Shown here: positions 36,146 to 44,296 of the stretch, one piece after another
Position numbering within the stretch: position 1 is the stretch's first letter
How the letters are laid out: each line of letters starts with the position of its first letter
Assembly (NCBI GenBank): GCA_017883205.1
Contig: JADGNZ010000021.1
Span: 1-64,000 of the forward strand
Direction: 5' to 3'
Source: Thermoanaerobaculia bacterium
Lineage (GTDB): Bacteria; Acidobacteriota; Thermoanaerobaculia; Gp7-AA8
DNA length: 64,000 bases
Made by a program: the position numbers and the translations under genes
Notes under the pieces: model-generated
The model's input: only the letters and a program-made list of their open reading frames with translations
Database searches by the model: none
Told to the model about the DNA's origin: nothing

Positions 36146-37432
36146 CTAACTGCGCGACGCCACCATCTGCCCCCCGATCCAGCATTCACGGACGACGCGG
36201 TCGTCGCCGGTGAAGATGAGGCCGGCAAGGAGGTCTTCGACAGATGAGGCTCGTTCGCTCCGCAGGGCCACCAGCGGGGTCGACTTGAGATCGAGCATCA
36301 CGAAGTCAGCAGACTTTTCCGGCTCGAGGCTACCGCATTCATCGCCGAGGGAGAGGGCGCGCGCGCCACCGAGCGTGGCCAGATACCAGAGCTGGAACGG
36401 GCTTAGCGAGATCCCTTGAACCTGCTGCACTTTGTACGCATCGGCCATCGTCGTGAACATCGATGGCGTCGTTCCTGCGCCGATGTCCGTGCCGAGTCCA
36501 ACGGCGACGCCTGCTTCGAGCGTGTGATGCAGGCGGAAGAGGCCGCTGCCGAGGAAGAGGTTCGAGTTCGGGCAATGAGCGATGCGCGATCCGCGCCGCG
36601 CCAGCAGTTCCAGCTCTTCTTCGCTGAGATAGACGCCGTGTGCGAGCACCGTCCGTTCGCCGAGCAGGCCGTAGCGGTCATAGACATCGGCGTACTCCGC
36701 CTCCGGGAAGAGGTCGTGTACCCATTGCACTTCGTTGCGGTTCTCGGAGATGTGCGTGTGAACGTAGGCGTCCGGGAACTCGCGCTTGAGCTGGCCGGCG
36801 GCCTCGAGCAGTTCCGGTGTCGACGTCGGCGCGAAGCGCGGCGTGATGGCGTAGCGAAGCAGCCCGCGCTTGTGCCATTTCTGCAGCAGTGCCCGGCTCT
36901 GTTCGTAGGAGTCACGCGGCGACTCCAGCAGCGAGTCGGGCGCGTTGCGGTCCATCATCGTCTTGCCGATGATTGCCCGGAATCCGCGCCGCTCCGCTTC
37001 GGCGAAGAAGATGTCGGTAGCTTCTTCGTGAATCGTCGAGAAGATGAGCGCGCAGAGCGTCCCGTTGCGGAGCAGCTCATCGAAGAAGACGCGCGCCACC
37101 ATCGCCGCGTGCGCCGGGTCCCGGAACTTCGCCTCGGTCGGAAACGTGTAGCGGTTCAACCATTCGAGCAGATCGCCGCCGTACGATCCGATCATCTCGA
37201 GCTGCGGCGCATGGAGATGGGTATCGACGAATCCCGGCGCGATGACGATGTCGCGCCCCAATTGCGTCAGGCTGGAGCTCTGCCGCGGCACTTCCCGCCA
37301 GTCGCCGATTCCGACGATGCGGTCGCCGTCGATGGCCAGAAAGCCATCGTCGTAGTACGTGTAGGACTTCGCTGAGTCCGTGGTGAAGGGATCAGCGATG
37401 GGCGTGAAGACACGGGCCCGAAAGACTCTCAC
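36146..37432 (-). CDS. guaD: Guanine deaminase
   Basis: This encodes a 428-residue zinc amidohydrolase that converts guanine to xanthine in purine breakdown and salvage. Metal and active-site motifs are PGFVDTHLHAPQ near residue 75, HTHISENRNEV, VLAHGVYLSEEE and GLGTDIGAGTTPSMF. The tail typical of amidohydrolases (ARALSLGDECGSLEPEKSADFVMLDL) is intact. No xanthine dehydrogenase genes are nearby. It lies 20 bases from the exonuclease gene on the same strand and may share its transcript. Confidence 0.93.
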   Translation of the reverse strand: MRVFRARVFTPIADPFTTDSAKSYTYYDDGFLAIDGDRIVGIGDWREVPRQSSSLTQLGRDIVIAPGFVDTHLHAPQLEMIGSYGGDLLEWLNRYTFPTEAKFRDPAHAAMVARVFFDELLRNGTLCALIFSTIHEEATDIFFAEAERRGFRAIIGKTMMDRNAPDSLLESPRDSYEQSRALLQKWHKRGLLRYAITPRFAPTSTPELLEAAGQLKREFPDAYVHTHISENRNEVQWVHDLFPEAEYADVYDRYGLLGERTVLAHGVYLSEEELELLARRGSRIAHCPNSNLFLGSGLFRLHHTLEAGVAVGLGTDIGAGTTPSMFTTMADAYKVQQVQGISLSPFQLWYLATLGGARALSLGDECGSLEPEKSADFVMLDLKSTPLVALRSERASSVEDLLAGLIFTGDDRVVRECWIGGQMVASRS

Positions 37433-37452
37433 GCGTGCATTTTCTCACGCGA

Positions 37453-38370
37453 TCAGGCGCCGGACGGAATCTCTTCTTCCGGCTCGCCCGTCCCGATCAA
37501 TTTCTCGAGCACGATCGCCTGATGCGATCCGCTGACGACAGCCACCTGCTCGGGTCCATCAAGCGACGCAGAGAGCTCGATCGATGTCTTCGTCACCGAC
37601 TCGATGAAGCTCATCGGCAATGAAGGTTGCGCCTCGATCTCGCGCCGCGTCCTGGCCGCACGCTCTTCCGCATCACGGAACTCTTTGTTGAAGATGAGCA
37701 GCGAGGGTGCCACTTTCTCGTACAACTCGGCCGTAGCACGGACGTCGTCGAGACAGTAGTCGGCGATCTCGCGATGCCGCCCGGCGCGATACCACGTCTC
37801 GACCGAACGCCCGTCGAGACCTTCACCTTTCGACGTCTCGACGCCGAATACTTTGCAGGCCAGATCAAGGTTGAATTTGAATTGCCGCGCGTTCGTTGTG
37901 CCGAAGAAGTTGAGCACTTCGCGAAGGTCGCAGTTCGGATGGTAGCCGTATCTGTAACCGACGAGATCGCGTTTCGGAACGATGCCGTTGATCGCCGAGC
38001 GGATCATCAGGAACGGCCCGTCGAACTGCCTGCCGTTGAAGGTGATGAAGCGCGAATCGCTGTCGAAGAACTCCCAGAATTTCTCCAGGATCTGCTTCTC
38101 ACTGCCGGACATGTACGTCCTTGACCCGCTCTTCTCGACCGCGAGCTGCGATTGTCCGGGCACTTCATACATCGCGCAGGAACGTCCGTCTTCGATGTTG
38201 ATCACGCCGATGGCGATGATGCGTCCACGAAACGGCGAGAGCCCTCCGGCCCGCCGCGTCTCCTCGGCGTCGCCGTCGTTGAGCCCTTTGATGAGGTACT
38301 CGCGAACGTAAGCGTCGAGCTCTTCCCACGGCGTTCCGACGGTTTCGATATCAATGACGAGTTTTTTCAT
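37453..38370 (-). CDS. DEDD-family 3'-5' exonuclease-like protein
   Basis: This encodes 305 residues with an RNase H-like exonuclease fold. Exo I is LVIDIETVGTPWEELD, Exo II is ITFNGRQFDGPFLMIRS and Exo III is YCLDDVRATAELY, giving the four acidic metal ligands. GLSPFRGRIIAIGVINIEDG is typical of the predicted PolB-like 3'-5' exonuclease group. The C-terminal ~60 residues are low in recognisable features. It probably trims DNA or RNA; the substrate is unknown. Confidence 0.85.
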   Translation of the reverse strand: MKKLVIDIETVGTPWEELDAYVREYLIKGLNDGDAEETRRAGGLSPFRGRIIAIGVINIEDGRSCAMYEVPGQSQLAVEKSGSRTYMSGSEKQILEKFWEFFDSDSRFITFNGRQFDGPFLMIRSAINGIVPKRDLVGYRYGYHPNCDLREVLNFFGTTNARQFKFNLDLACKVFGVETSKGEGLDGRSVETWYRAGRHREIADYCLDDVRATAELYEKVAPSLLIFNKEFRDAEERAARTRREIEAQPSLPMSFIESVTKTSIELSASLDGPEQVAVVSGSHQAIVLEKLIGTGEPEEEIPSGA

Positions 38371-38450
38371 GGGGGTATGGCGATTTTATCTCGCCCAGCC
38401 GCGCAACGGGGAGGCCGCGCAGCTCATTCCGAGCGCTGCTCGTGCGAACT

Positions 38451-38605
38451 GTCATTCCGAGCGGGCGGGGCGGCGGTGGCGAGGAATCCCCTGCCGACGG
38501 AGCGACTCGGGCACGGGCGCTGCGCCATCGTTGCGCGGGGTCAACGAATGCGCTTCGTAGGGAGGGGATTCCTCGCCCACCGACCCCCGCCCGCTCGGAA
38601 TGACA
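38451..38605. repeat. Inverted repeat (TCATTCCGAGCGGG type)
   Basis: Left arm 38451-38490 (TCATTCCGAGCGGGCGGGGC ... GAGGAATCCC) and right arm 38566-38605 (GGGATTCCTCGCCC ... CCGCTCGGAATGACA) are near-complements separated by ~75 bases. A partial extra copy lies at 38424-38436. It occupies the gap between mdh and the exonuclease gene and belongs to a repeat type common between bacterial genes. Confidence 0.85.
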
Positions 38606-38631
38606 GCGAGAATGACAGCGTGCGCGCGCCG

Positions 38632-39561
38632 CTACGCCACCGTCTTCAGCGTATCGAACAGCTCTTTCACCGCATCCGCCGACTTCTGGAGCGCGGCCTT
38701 CTCGTCCGGCGTCAGCGTGATCTCGATGATCTGCTCGATGCCCTTGCGTCCAAGCTTCACCGGCACGCCGACGAAGAGGTTGTTGAACCCATACTCGCCG
38801 GTGAGATACGCCGCGCACGGCAGAATCTTGCGCTTGTCCTTCAGGATCGCTTCGACCATCTCGACCGTCGCTGCGCCCGGGGCGTACCAAGCCGAGGTCT
38901 TCAGCAGGTTGACGATCTCCGCGCCGCCGGTACGCGTGCGTTCGACGATCGCGTCGATGCGCTCTTTCGAGATCAGCTCGGTGATAGGGATACCGGCAAC
39001 CGTCGAGTAGCGCGGCAGCGGAACCATCGTGTCGCCGTGGCCGCCGAGGACGAAGGCGTGGGTGTTTTCGACGGAGACGTTCAGCTCCATGGCGATGAAG
39101 GCGCGCATGCGGGCGGAATCGAGGACGCCGGCCATGCCGAACACGCGCTCGCGGGGAAAACCGGAGACGCGCCGGGCCACTTCGCACATCGCATCGAGCG
39201 GGTTCGAAACGATGACGAGGATGCTGTCAGGCGAGCGCTTTGCGACCTCGCGGGTGACACCAGCCACGATCTCCTCGTTTTTCCAAAGCAGGTCGTCGCG
39301 CGACATGCCCGGCTTGCGCGGCAGCCCGGCCGTGATCACGACGACGTCGGAGCCAGCGGTCTCGTCATAGCTGTTCGATCCGCGGAGGATGGAATCGTAG
39401 TTTTCGACCGGCGCGGTCTCCATCAGGTCAAGGGTCTTCCCTTGAGGAACGCCTTCGACGATGTCGACCACGATGACATCGGCGAGCTCTTTGAGTGCGA
39501 TTCCCTGCGCAACCGTGGCTCCGACATTGCCACCGCCAACCACTGTAACTTTCGTTTTCAT
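38632..39561 (-). CDS. mdh: Malate dehydrogenase (LDH-like type)
   Basis: This encodes 309 residues. The enzyme interconverts malate and oxaloacetate with NAD+. The nucleotide loop is [12 protein letters not shown]; the substrate loop [14 protein letters not shown] carries Arg where lactate dehydrogenases have Gln, which supports malate. The catalytic His is in GGHGDTMVP. It belongs to the lactate dehydrogenase-like MDH branch found in many bacteria. The start MKTKVTVVG at 39561 is preferred over an extension to 39600. No other TCA-cycle gene is in the window. Confidence 0.94.
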   Translation of the reverse strand: MKTKVTVVGGGNVGATVAQGIALKELADVIVVDIVEGVPQGKTLDLMETAPVENYDSILRGSNSYDETAGSDVVVITAGLPRKPGMSRDDLLWKNEEIVAGVTREVAKRSPDSILVIVSNPLDAMCEVARRVSGFPRERVFGMAGVLDSARMRAFIAMELNVSVENTHAFVLGGHGDTMVPLPRYSTVAGIPITELISKERIDAIVERTRTGGAEIVNLLKTSAWYAPGAATVEMVEAILKDKRKILPCAAYLTGEYGFNNLFVGVPVKLGRKGIEQIIEITLTPDEKAALQKSADAVKELFDTLKTVA

Positions 39562-39739
39562 CTCATACCTCGGGGGTGCGATATTTGCGGCGCGGATCAT
39601 ATATCGGAGGGTTTCGGGGGCTCATGTGATGGGAATCGCGGTTGCCTGGGTGCTATGTCACGTGGTTTCGGGATCTCGTGGTCGCGCGGTTTTGCGGTTT
39701 CGGCCGAGGGGATGAGCTTCGAGATTGGATATCACGACG

Positions 39740-39803
39740 ATCGGAGATCGGAGATGATCGGACTTATTGGACCGGCGACCCCTGATCTCTGGTCTCTGAT
39801 CTT
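39740..39803. repeat. GATCTCTGATC-family repeat, copy 4
   Basis: GATCGGAGATCGGAGATGAT and CCTGATCTCTGGTCTC face each other around a TTATTGGACCGG centre. It lies in the gap 39562-39866 upstream of the DNA ligase. The adjoining stretch at 39841-39866 (CCGTAACCACGAGACTACG) echoes, in reverse, GGATCTCGTGGTCGCG at 39669-39684, so a second repeat type abuts the ligase reading frame. Confidence 0.65.
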
Positions 39804-39866
39804 ACGGTCAAGGGCGATCTTCAATTCTCGCCGCCGCGGTCCCGTAACCACGAGACTACGAAAAAC

Positions 39867-41495
39867 ACGCTTTCTGACTTCTGCAAAACCGCCAACGCCA
39901 TTGCCGCGACGACGAAAAAGTCGGAGAAGGAGCGCCTTCTAGCCGATTACTTCGTCTCGCTCGATGACGCATCCCTCGAGCGTGCCGCTGTTTTCTTTTC
40001 GGGCTCGCCGTTTCCGCGTAAGGACCAGCGAGCCGCCGGAGTCGGCGGCGCGACGCTGAGCGAGGCCCTTGTCGAGGTCACCGGCCGTTCGGCGGATGAG
40101 GTCTGGAGCGCCTGGCCGCGGTACGGCGATGCCGGCGACACCGCAGCGGCGTTGTTTCCAGTCGATCCGAGCCGTTCGGTGACTCTGTCGGAAGCAGGCG
40201 AGACATTCGAGCGGCTGGCGGCGACGCTGGGAGCTACGGACAAGAAGAACATCCTAGTAGCCCTCCTTCGCAGGCTCGATCGTGACGGAGTGCGTTACGT
40301 CGTGAAGATCCTCCTTCGCGAGTTTCGCATCGGGCTGCAGGAAGGGCTCGTCGAGGCCGCGATTGCCAAGGCCTTCCATCGTCCTCTCGTCTCCGTGAGA
40401 CGAGCCAACATGCTCACCGGCGACATCGGCGCAGCCGCGCTTCTGGCGCGCGCGGATGCGCTCGACCGCGCGCAGATGAATCTGTTCCATCCGTTTGCTT
40501 TCATGCTCGCCCAGCCGGAAGAGGACCCCGAGGAGATCGTGGCCATGCTCGGCGCGGGCGCGTTCGCGGACGACAAATACGACGGCGTCCGCGCTCAAAT
40601 TCATGCCAGTGCCGGCGAAGTGCGGATCTACTCGCGGACGCTCGACGATGTGACGCATCGTTTCCCGGAGCTCGAGTCCGCCGCGCGTGCCCTCGGCCAC
40701 GACGCTGTTCTCGACGGCGAGATCGTGGCGTTCTCCGGTCGCGTCCTGCCATTCGCCACCATTCAGAAACGGCTCGGGCGGCGCAAGGTCTCTGACGCGC
40801 TGTTACGCGACGCACCTGTCGTCTTCTTTGCGTTCGATCTGCTCTTCATCGACGGCGAGGTTCTTCTCGAGACTCCGCTCCGCGAGCGGCTCGTGCGCCT
40901 GCGCGAGCTCCTGAGTGCAGCGCCGGCGTCGATTCGCTTCACCAGCCAGACGGAGGTCCGCGACTCCGCCCACGTCGACGAACTGTTTGACGCGGCACGA
41001 GCCAGAGCGAACGAAGGGCTTGTCGTCAAAGCTCCGGATTCCGTCTACACGCCAGGCCGGCGCGGCAAGTCGTGGCTGAAATACAAGAAGGCGCTGGCGA
41101 CGCTCGATTGCGTCGTCACTGCGGCCGAGTACGGTCACGGCAAGCGCCGTTCGGTGCTCTCCGACGTGACCTTCGCCGTTTGCCGCGACGGTGAGCTAGT
41201 CAACATCGGCAAGGCGTACTCGGGCCTCACCGATGCGGAGATCGAGATGCTGACGAACCACCTGCAGGCAACGACCACATCACGGCATGGACCGGTGCAT
41301 GTGGTCGAGCCGACGATCGTCCTGGAGATCGCATTTGATCGGATTCAGGAGTCGGCGCGTCACAAGTCCGGCTACGCCCTTCGCTTTCCTCGCATCGCCC
41401 ATCTCCGCCCAGACAAGACCGTTGATCAGATCTCCACGATCGACGAAGTGCGACGCATTTACGAAGGACAGTTGAAGCGCGAGCGTCAGGAGTGA
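39867..41495 (+). CDS. ATP-dependent DNA ligase, start codon unclear
   Basis: This ligase seals DNA nicks by the lysyl-AMP route. Motif I is FADDKYDGVRAQIH, with Lys237 counted from 39867. Further nucleotidyltransferase motifs are SRTLDDVTHRFPEL, ALDGEIVAF-like VLDGEIVAF, FAFDLLFIDGE, NEGLVVKAPDS and KSWLKYKK, and a C-terminal OB fold follows. The N-terminal DNA-binding domain continues upstream in frame to about 39867 (SDFCKTANAIAATTKKSEKERLLADYFVSLDD, GSPFPRKDQRAAGVGGATLSEALVEVTG), yet no ATG, GTG or TTG occurs between the in-frame stop at 39783 and a TTG at 40152. ACG at 39867 sits where a family start would be expected. The TTG would remove 95 conserved residues. Confidence 0.82.
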   Translation, partial: TLSDFCKTANAIAATTKKSEKERLLADYFVSLDDASLERAAVFFSGSPFPRKDQRAAGVGGATLSEALVEVTGRSADEVWSAWPRYGDAGDTAAALFPVDPSRSVTLSEAGETFERLAATLGATDKKNILVALLRRLDRDGVRYVVKILLREFRIGLQEGLVEAAIAKAFHRPLVSVRRANMLTGDIGAAALLARADALDRAQMNLFHPFAFMLAQPEEDPEEIVAMLGAGAFADDKYDGVRAQIHASAGEVRIYSRTLDDVTHRFPELESAARALGHDAVLDGEIVAFSGRVLPFATIQKRLGRRKVSDALLRDAPVVFFAFDLLFIDGEVLLETPLRERLVRLRELLSAAPASIRFTSQTEVRDSAHVDELFDAARARANEGLVVKAPDSVYTPGRRGKSWLKYKKALATLDCVVTAAEYGHGKRRSVLSDVTFAVCRDGELVNIGKAYSGLTDAEIEMLTNHLQATTTSRHGPVHVVEPTIVLEIAFDRIQESARHKSGYALRFPRIAHLRPDKTVDQISTIDEVRRIYEGQLKRERQE

Positions 41496-42610
41496 GATCC
41501 TTCGCGGTCCTGATGCCTGACTCGTTCATTGCTGCACCGCCGAAGGATCTCCTGCTGGACGAAGGCTTCCGTTTCATCCACGGCCAGACCATCGCTCCCT
41601 TCACGATCCGCTACGAAACGTTCGGCGAGCTGAATGCCGATCGATCGAATGCCATTCTGGTCTGCCACGCGCTCTCGGCCAGCGCGCATCCCGCCGGCAG
41701 ATATCGAGATGATCCCGATGAGAAGCCGGGATGGTGGGATGGTCTCATCGGATACGGGAAGGGGATCGACCTGGAGAAGTACTTCGTCATCTGCGCGAAC
41801 CTTCCCGGCTCCTGTTACGGGACGACCGCACCGTCGTCCGTCGATCCGGCAAGCGGGCATCCGTACGGATCGCGCTTCCCCTGGCCCACGATCGAAGACA
41901 TGGTGCATTCGCAGAAGGTCCTTCTCGACCGGCTAGGCATCACCCGCCTTCGCGCTGTCGCCGGCGGATCGCTCGGCGGAATGCAGGTCCTGATGTGGGC
42001 GGCGCTCTATCCCGAGCTGATGGATTCGATCATCACGATGGCCGCGGGCGCGGCGGTCCCGGTGCAGGGAGTGGCGTGGCACCTGATCGGGCGCAAGATG
42101 ATCGAGAGCGACGCTCGCTTCAACGGCGGCGATTACTACGACCATCCTGAATCGCTGCGCGGGTTGCAGGTCGCACGGATGGTCGGCCACATGACCTATC
42201 TCTCCGCGCAAGCGCTGCAGTCGAAGTTCGGCAGACGACGGCGCGGCAACACGCGGCAGTTCGAGATCGACTCCTACTTCGAGCACCAGGGACGGAAGTT
42301 CGCGGCGCAGTACGACGCCAACTCGTACATCCGCGTGCAGGCAGCGATGGATGAGATGGATCTCGAAGAAAAGTACGGTTCGTTGCAGAAAGCCTTTGCC
42401 AAGTGGCGTGGCCGCACGCTGCTCGTCTCCTTTGACACCGACTGGCTCTTTCCGGTCGGCGATGTCGAACGCGTTGAATCAGCGATGGTAGCCAATGGCA
42501 CCGACGTGCGGCACGAACGGATCGCGTCGACGAACGGCCATGACACTTTTCTCATCGACTACGGCCTGATCACGCCTCCTGTAACCTCGTTCCTCTCATC
42601 ACTTCCATGA
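41492..42610 (+). CDS. metX: Homoserine O-acetyltransferase
   Basis: This encodes 372 residues with an alpha/beta-hydrolase fold; the enzyme activates homoserine for methionine synthesis. The nucleophile is Ser160 in AGGSLGGMQVLMWA, with Asp in FDTDWLFP and His in NGHDTFLID completing the triad. RYETFGELNADRSNAILVCHALSASAHPAG and NLPGSCYGTTAPSSVDP are MetX hallmarks. Acetyl rather than succinyl use is the usual inference but is not proven by sequence. GTG at 41492 overlaps the ligase stop (GTGA); ATG at 41513 is an alternative. The 3' end overlaps the opposing deaminase gene by 12 bases. Confidence 0.92.
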   Translation: MRSFAVLMPDSFIAAPPKDLLLDEGFRFIHGQTIAPFTIRYETFGELNADRSNAILVCHALSASAHPAGRYRDDPDEKPGWWDGLIGYGKGIDLEKYFVICANLPGSCYGTTAPSSVDPASGHPYGSRFPWPTIEDMVHSQKVLLDRLGITRLRAVAGGSLGGMQVLMWAALYPELMDSIITMAAGAAVPVQGVAWHLIGRKMIESDARFNGGDYYDHPESLRGLQVARMVGHMTYLSAQALQSKFGRRRRGNTRQFEIDSYFEHQGRKFAAQYDANSYIRVQAAMDEMDLEEKYGSLQKAFAKWRGRTLLVSFDTDWLFPVGDVERVESAMVANGTDVRHERIASTNGHDTFLIDYGLITPPVTSFLSSLP

Positions 42611-44119
42611 CGCTTCGAACTGCCGCAGGCGCTGTTCCAGCCGCCACTCGATGCGCGCTTTCGTGTTTTTCGCAAGAAACGTGGAGCACGTTTCGGATGT
42701 CTTCGCTCCACCGCTTTCCTTCGCACACGGCGCTGCGACTTCGTCATACTTGTGATTGATCCAGAGCGAGTCACCCTCGGCGAACGAGTACTCGAGGCTG
42801 TTGCGCGCCAGACGCTTGAGCGCCGTGTAGTCGAGCGCCTGGTCCTGCACCGCGCGCATGTACTGATTCGTCATGTCGTCGCGTGAGACGCCGGGATCGT
42901 CCGTGGCGAGAGCTACCGGGACTCCTGCTGCGAGGTAGAGCCGCAGCGGATGCGCTTTCCCGGAGACGCCGAGGATTACGTCGTTGCTCGTGAGGCAGAC
43001 TTCGACGGCGACATGGCGCGTGGCCATGATCGACAGCAGGGCGGCGGCATCGTCTTCATACGTGACATCGACTCCGTGGCCGATCCGCTGCGCGCCGGCG
43101 ATCACGACCGAGTCGCGAATGTGATTGCGAAGCCCTTCCGGCGGCACTAGACCCGGCGTGAGCTCGCCCGCATGCGTCGTTAAGTGAATGGCCGGGTAGA
43201 GCTGATGAAAAAAGGCGAACATGCGCGTCTGTTCGTCGAAGTCGTGCATCGAGATGTAGCTATCCTCGGGCATGACGGGATTGAGTCCGACGACGCGCGA
43301 GTCGGCGCTGGCCAGCTCGTAACCGACGACCATCTCCGCGAAGAGTTGCTGCAGTGGCACGCCGCGGTGCAACTCGTACAGATAGCGGACGGTCGATTCG
43401 CAACCCGGCAGCGCCTTCGCCGTTCCGCAGTTGAGATTGGTGCGCATGCGCGCCTCGGCGTCGTCGATCACGGCGCGGGCGGCGGCGATGATCGGCGGAA
43501 CCTGTCCGCTCTGCATGATTGCCGCGCGCGCCTCCGCCATGCTCTGGCCCGGCGTAGCGGCCTTCATCAAGTCGCGTGCTTTGCCGAAGTCAGGCGCGAA
43601 GATCGTTTCGACGTAGTCGACATTTTCGCTGGCGAGGCGCCAGACATCCTCAGTCAGCATCTCGGGAACGTGTGCGCGAGAGACCGGGCTGAACTTCCCG
43701 AACGTATTGAAGAAATGGTCGTGCCCCGACTCGATCCCCGACCGGAACTGCCGCATCGAAAGGGCATCGAGCATCTGGCCGTAGAGCGAGGAGTACGGCG
43801 CGAACAGCGTCGAGGCGGGCACGATGGCCGTGGCATGGGCCGGATCAGCAGCGAGTTGCTCGGGAGTGGCGCACTGCGTGATGGTCAGCTTGACGGAGTC
43901 GACGCAGATCTTGTCCTCAGCCGCGAAGCGGAGATACGACTCGGCGTACACGGATCCAGACAGATGATTGTGCAGATCGCCGCCTTTGGGCATGGCCTGG
44001 AGAACCTGACGCAGGATGATGCGGTCGGAGACCAGCGCGGGCTGGGCGAGCGCAGTTGTAGCGATGAACAAGGACAGCGCGCCGAGGATTCGGCGTGCTC
44101 GCGAGGAAAAGCGCGTCAT
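42599..44119 (-). CDS. Exported adenosine deaminase-like protein
   Basis: This encodes 506 residues with a signal peptide (ILGALSLFIATTALAQP). It belongs to the adenosine deaminase/ADGF group of zinc hydrolases. Zinc ligands are His50 and His52 in KGGDLHNHLSGS, the later His in LTTHAGELTPG, and Asp in ALATDDPGVSRDD; RIGHGVDVTYED is also characteristic. Export and length fit the secreted growth-factor-like branch rather than the ~330-residue cytosolic enzyme. It may salvage nucleosides outside the cytoplasm. The 177 bases upstream (44120-44296) show no feature. Confidence 0.88.
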   Translation of the reverse strand: MTRFSSRARRILGALSLFIATTALAQPALVSDRIILRQVLQAMPKGGDLHNHLSGSVYAESYLRFAAEDKICVDSVKLTITQCATPEQLAADPAHATAIVPASTLFAPYSSLYGQMLDALSMRQFRSGIESGHDHFFNTFGKFSPVSRAHVPEMLTEDVWRLASENVDYVETIFAPDFGKARDLMKAATPGQSMAEARAAIMQSGQVPPIIAAARAVIDDAEARMRTNLNCGTAKALPGCESTVRYLYELHRGVPLQQLFAEMVVGYELASADSRVVGLNPVMPEDSYISMHDFDEQTRMFAFFHQLYPAIHLTTHAGELTPGLVPPEGLRNHIRDSVVIAGAQRIGHGVDVTYEDDAAALLSIMATRHVAVEVCLTSNDVILGVSGKAHPLRLYLAAGVPVALATDDPGVSRDDMTNQYMRAVQDQALDYTALKRLARNSLEYSFAEGDSLWINHKYDEVAAPCAKESGGAKTSETCSTFLAKNTKARIEWRLEQRLRQFEASWK

Positions 44120-44296
44120 GGAAGGACCTCCGTGAGCGGAGTGTAGCGCGGCATGACAGAACGTTAATAGGTATCAGTTACGCGGAGTAAATGCTCACGA
44201 AATCGCTACAGCGAAACCGAAATGAATGTCAATCGCTAATGTGCGACTAATAGAGCGCGATAACGCACAGCAAATGCGTGCGAATTAAAGCGGCTG

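Noticed and set aside
44120-44296. tRNA or small RNA gene upstream of the deaminase
   Set aside because: No cloverleaf, T-loop sequence or terminator could be drawn.
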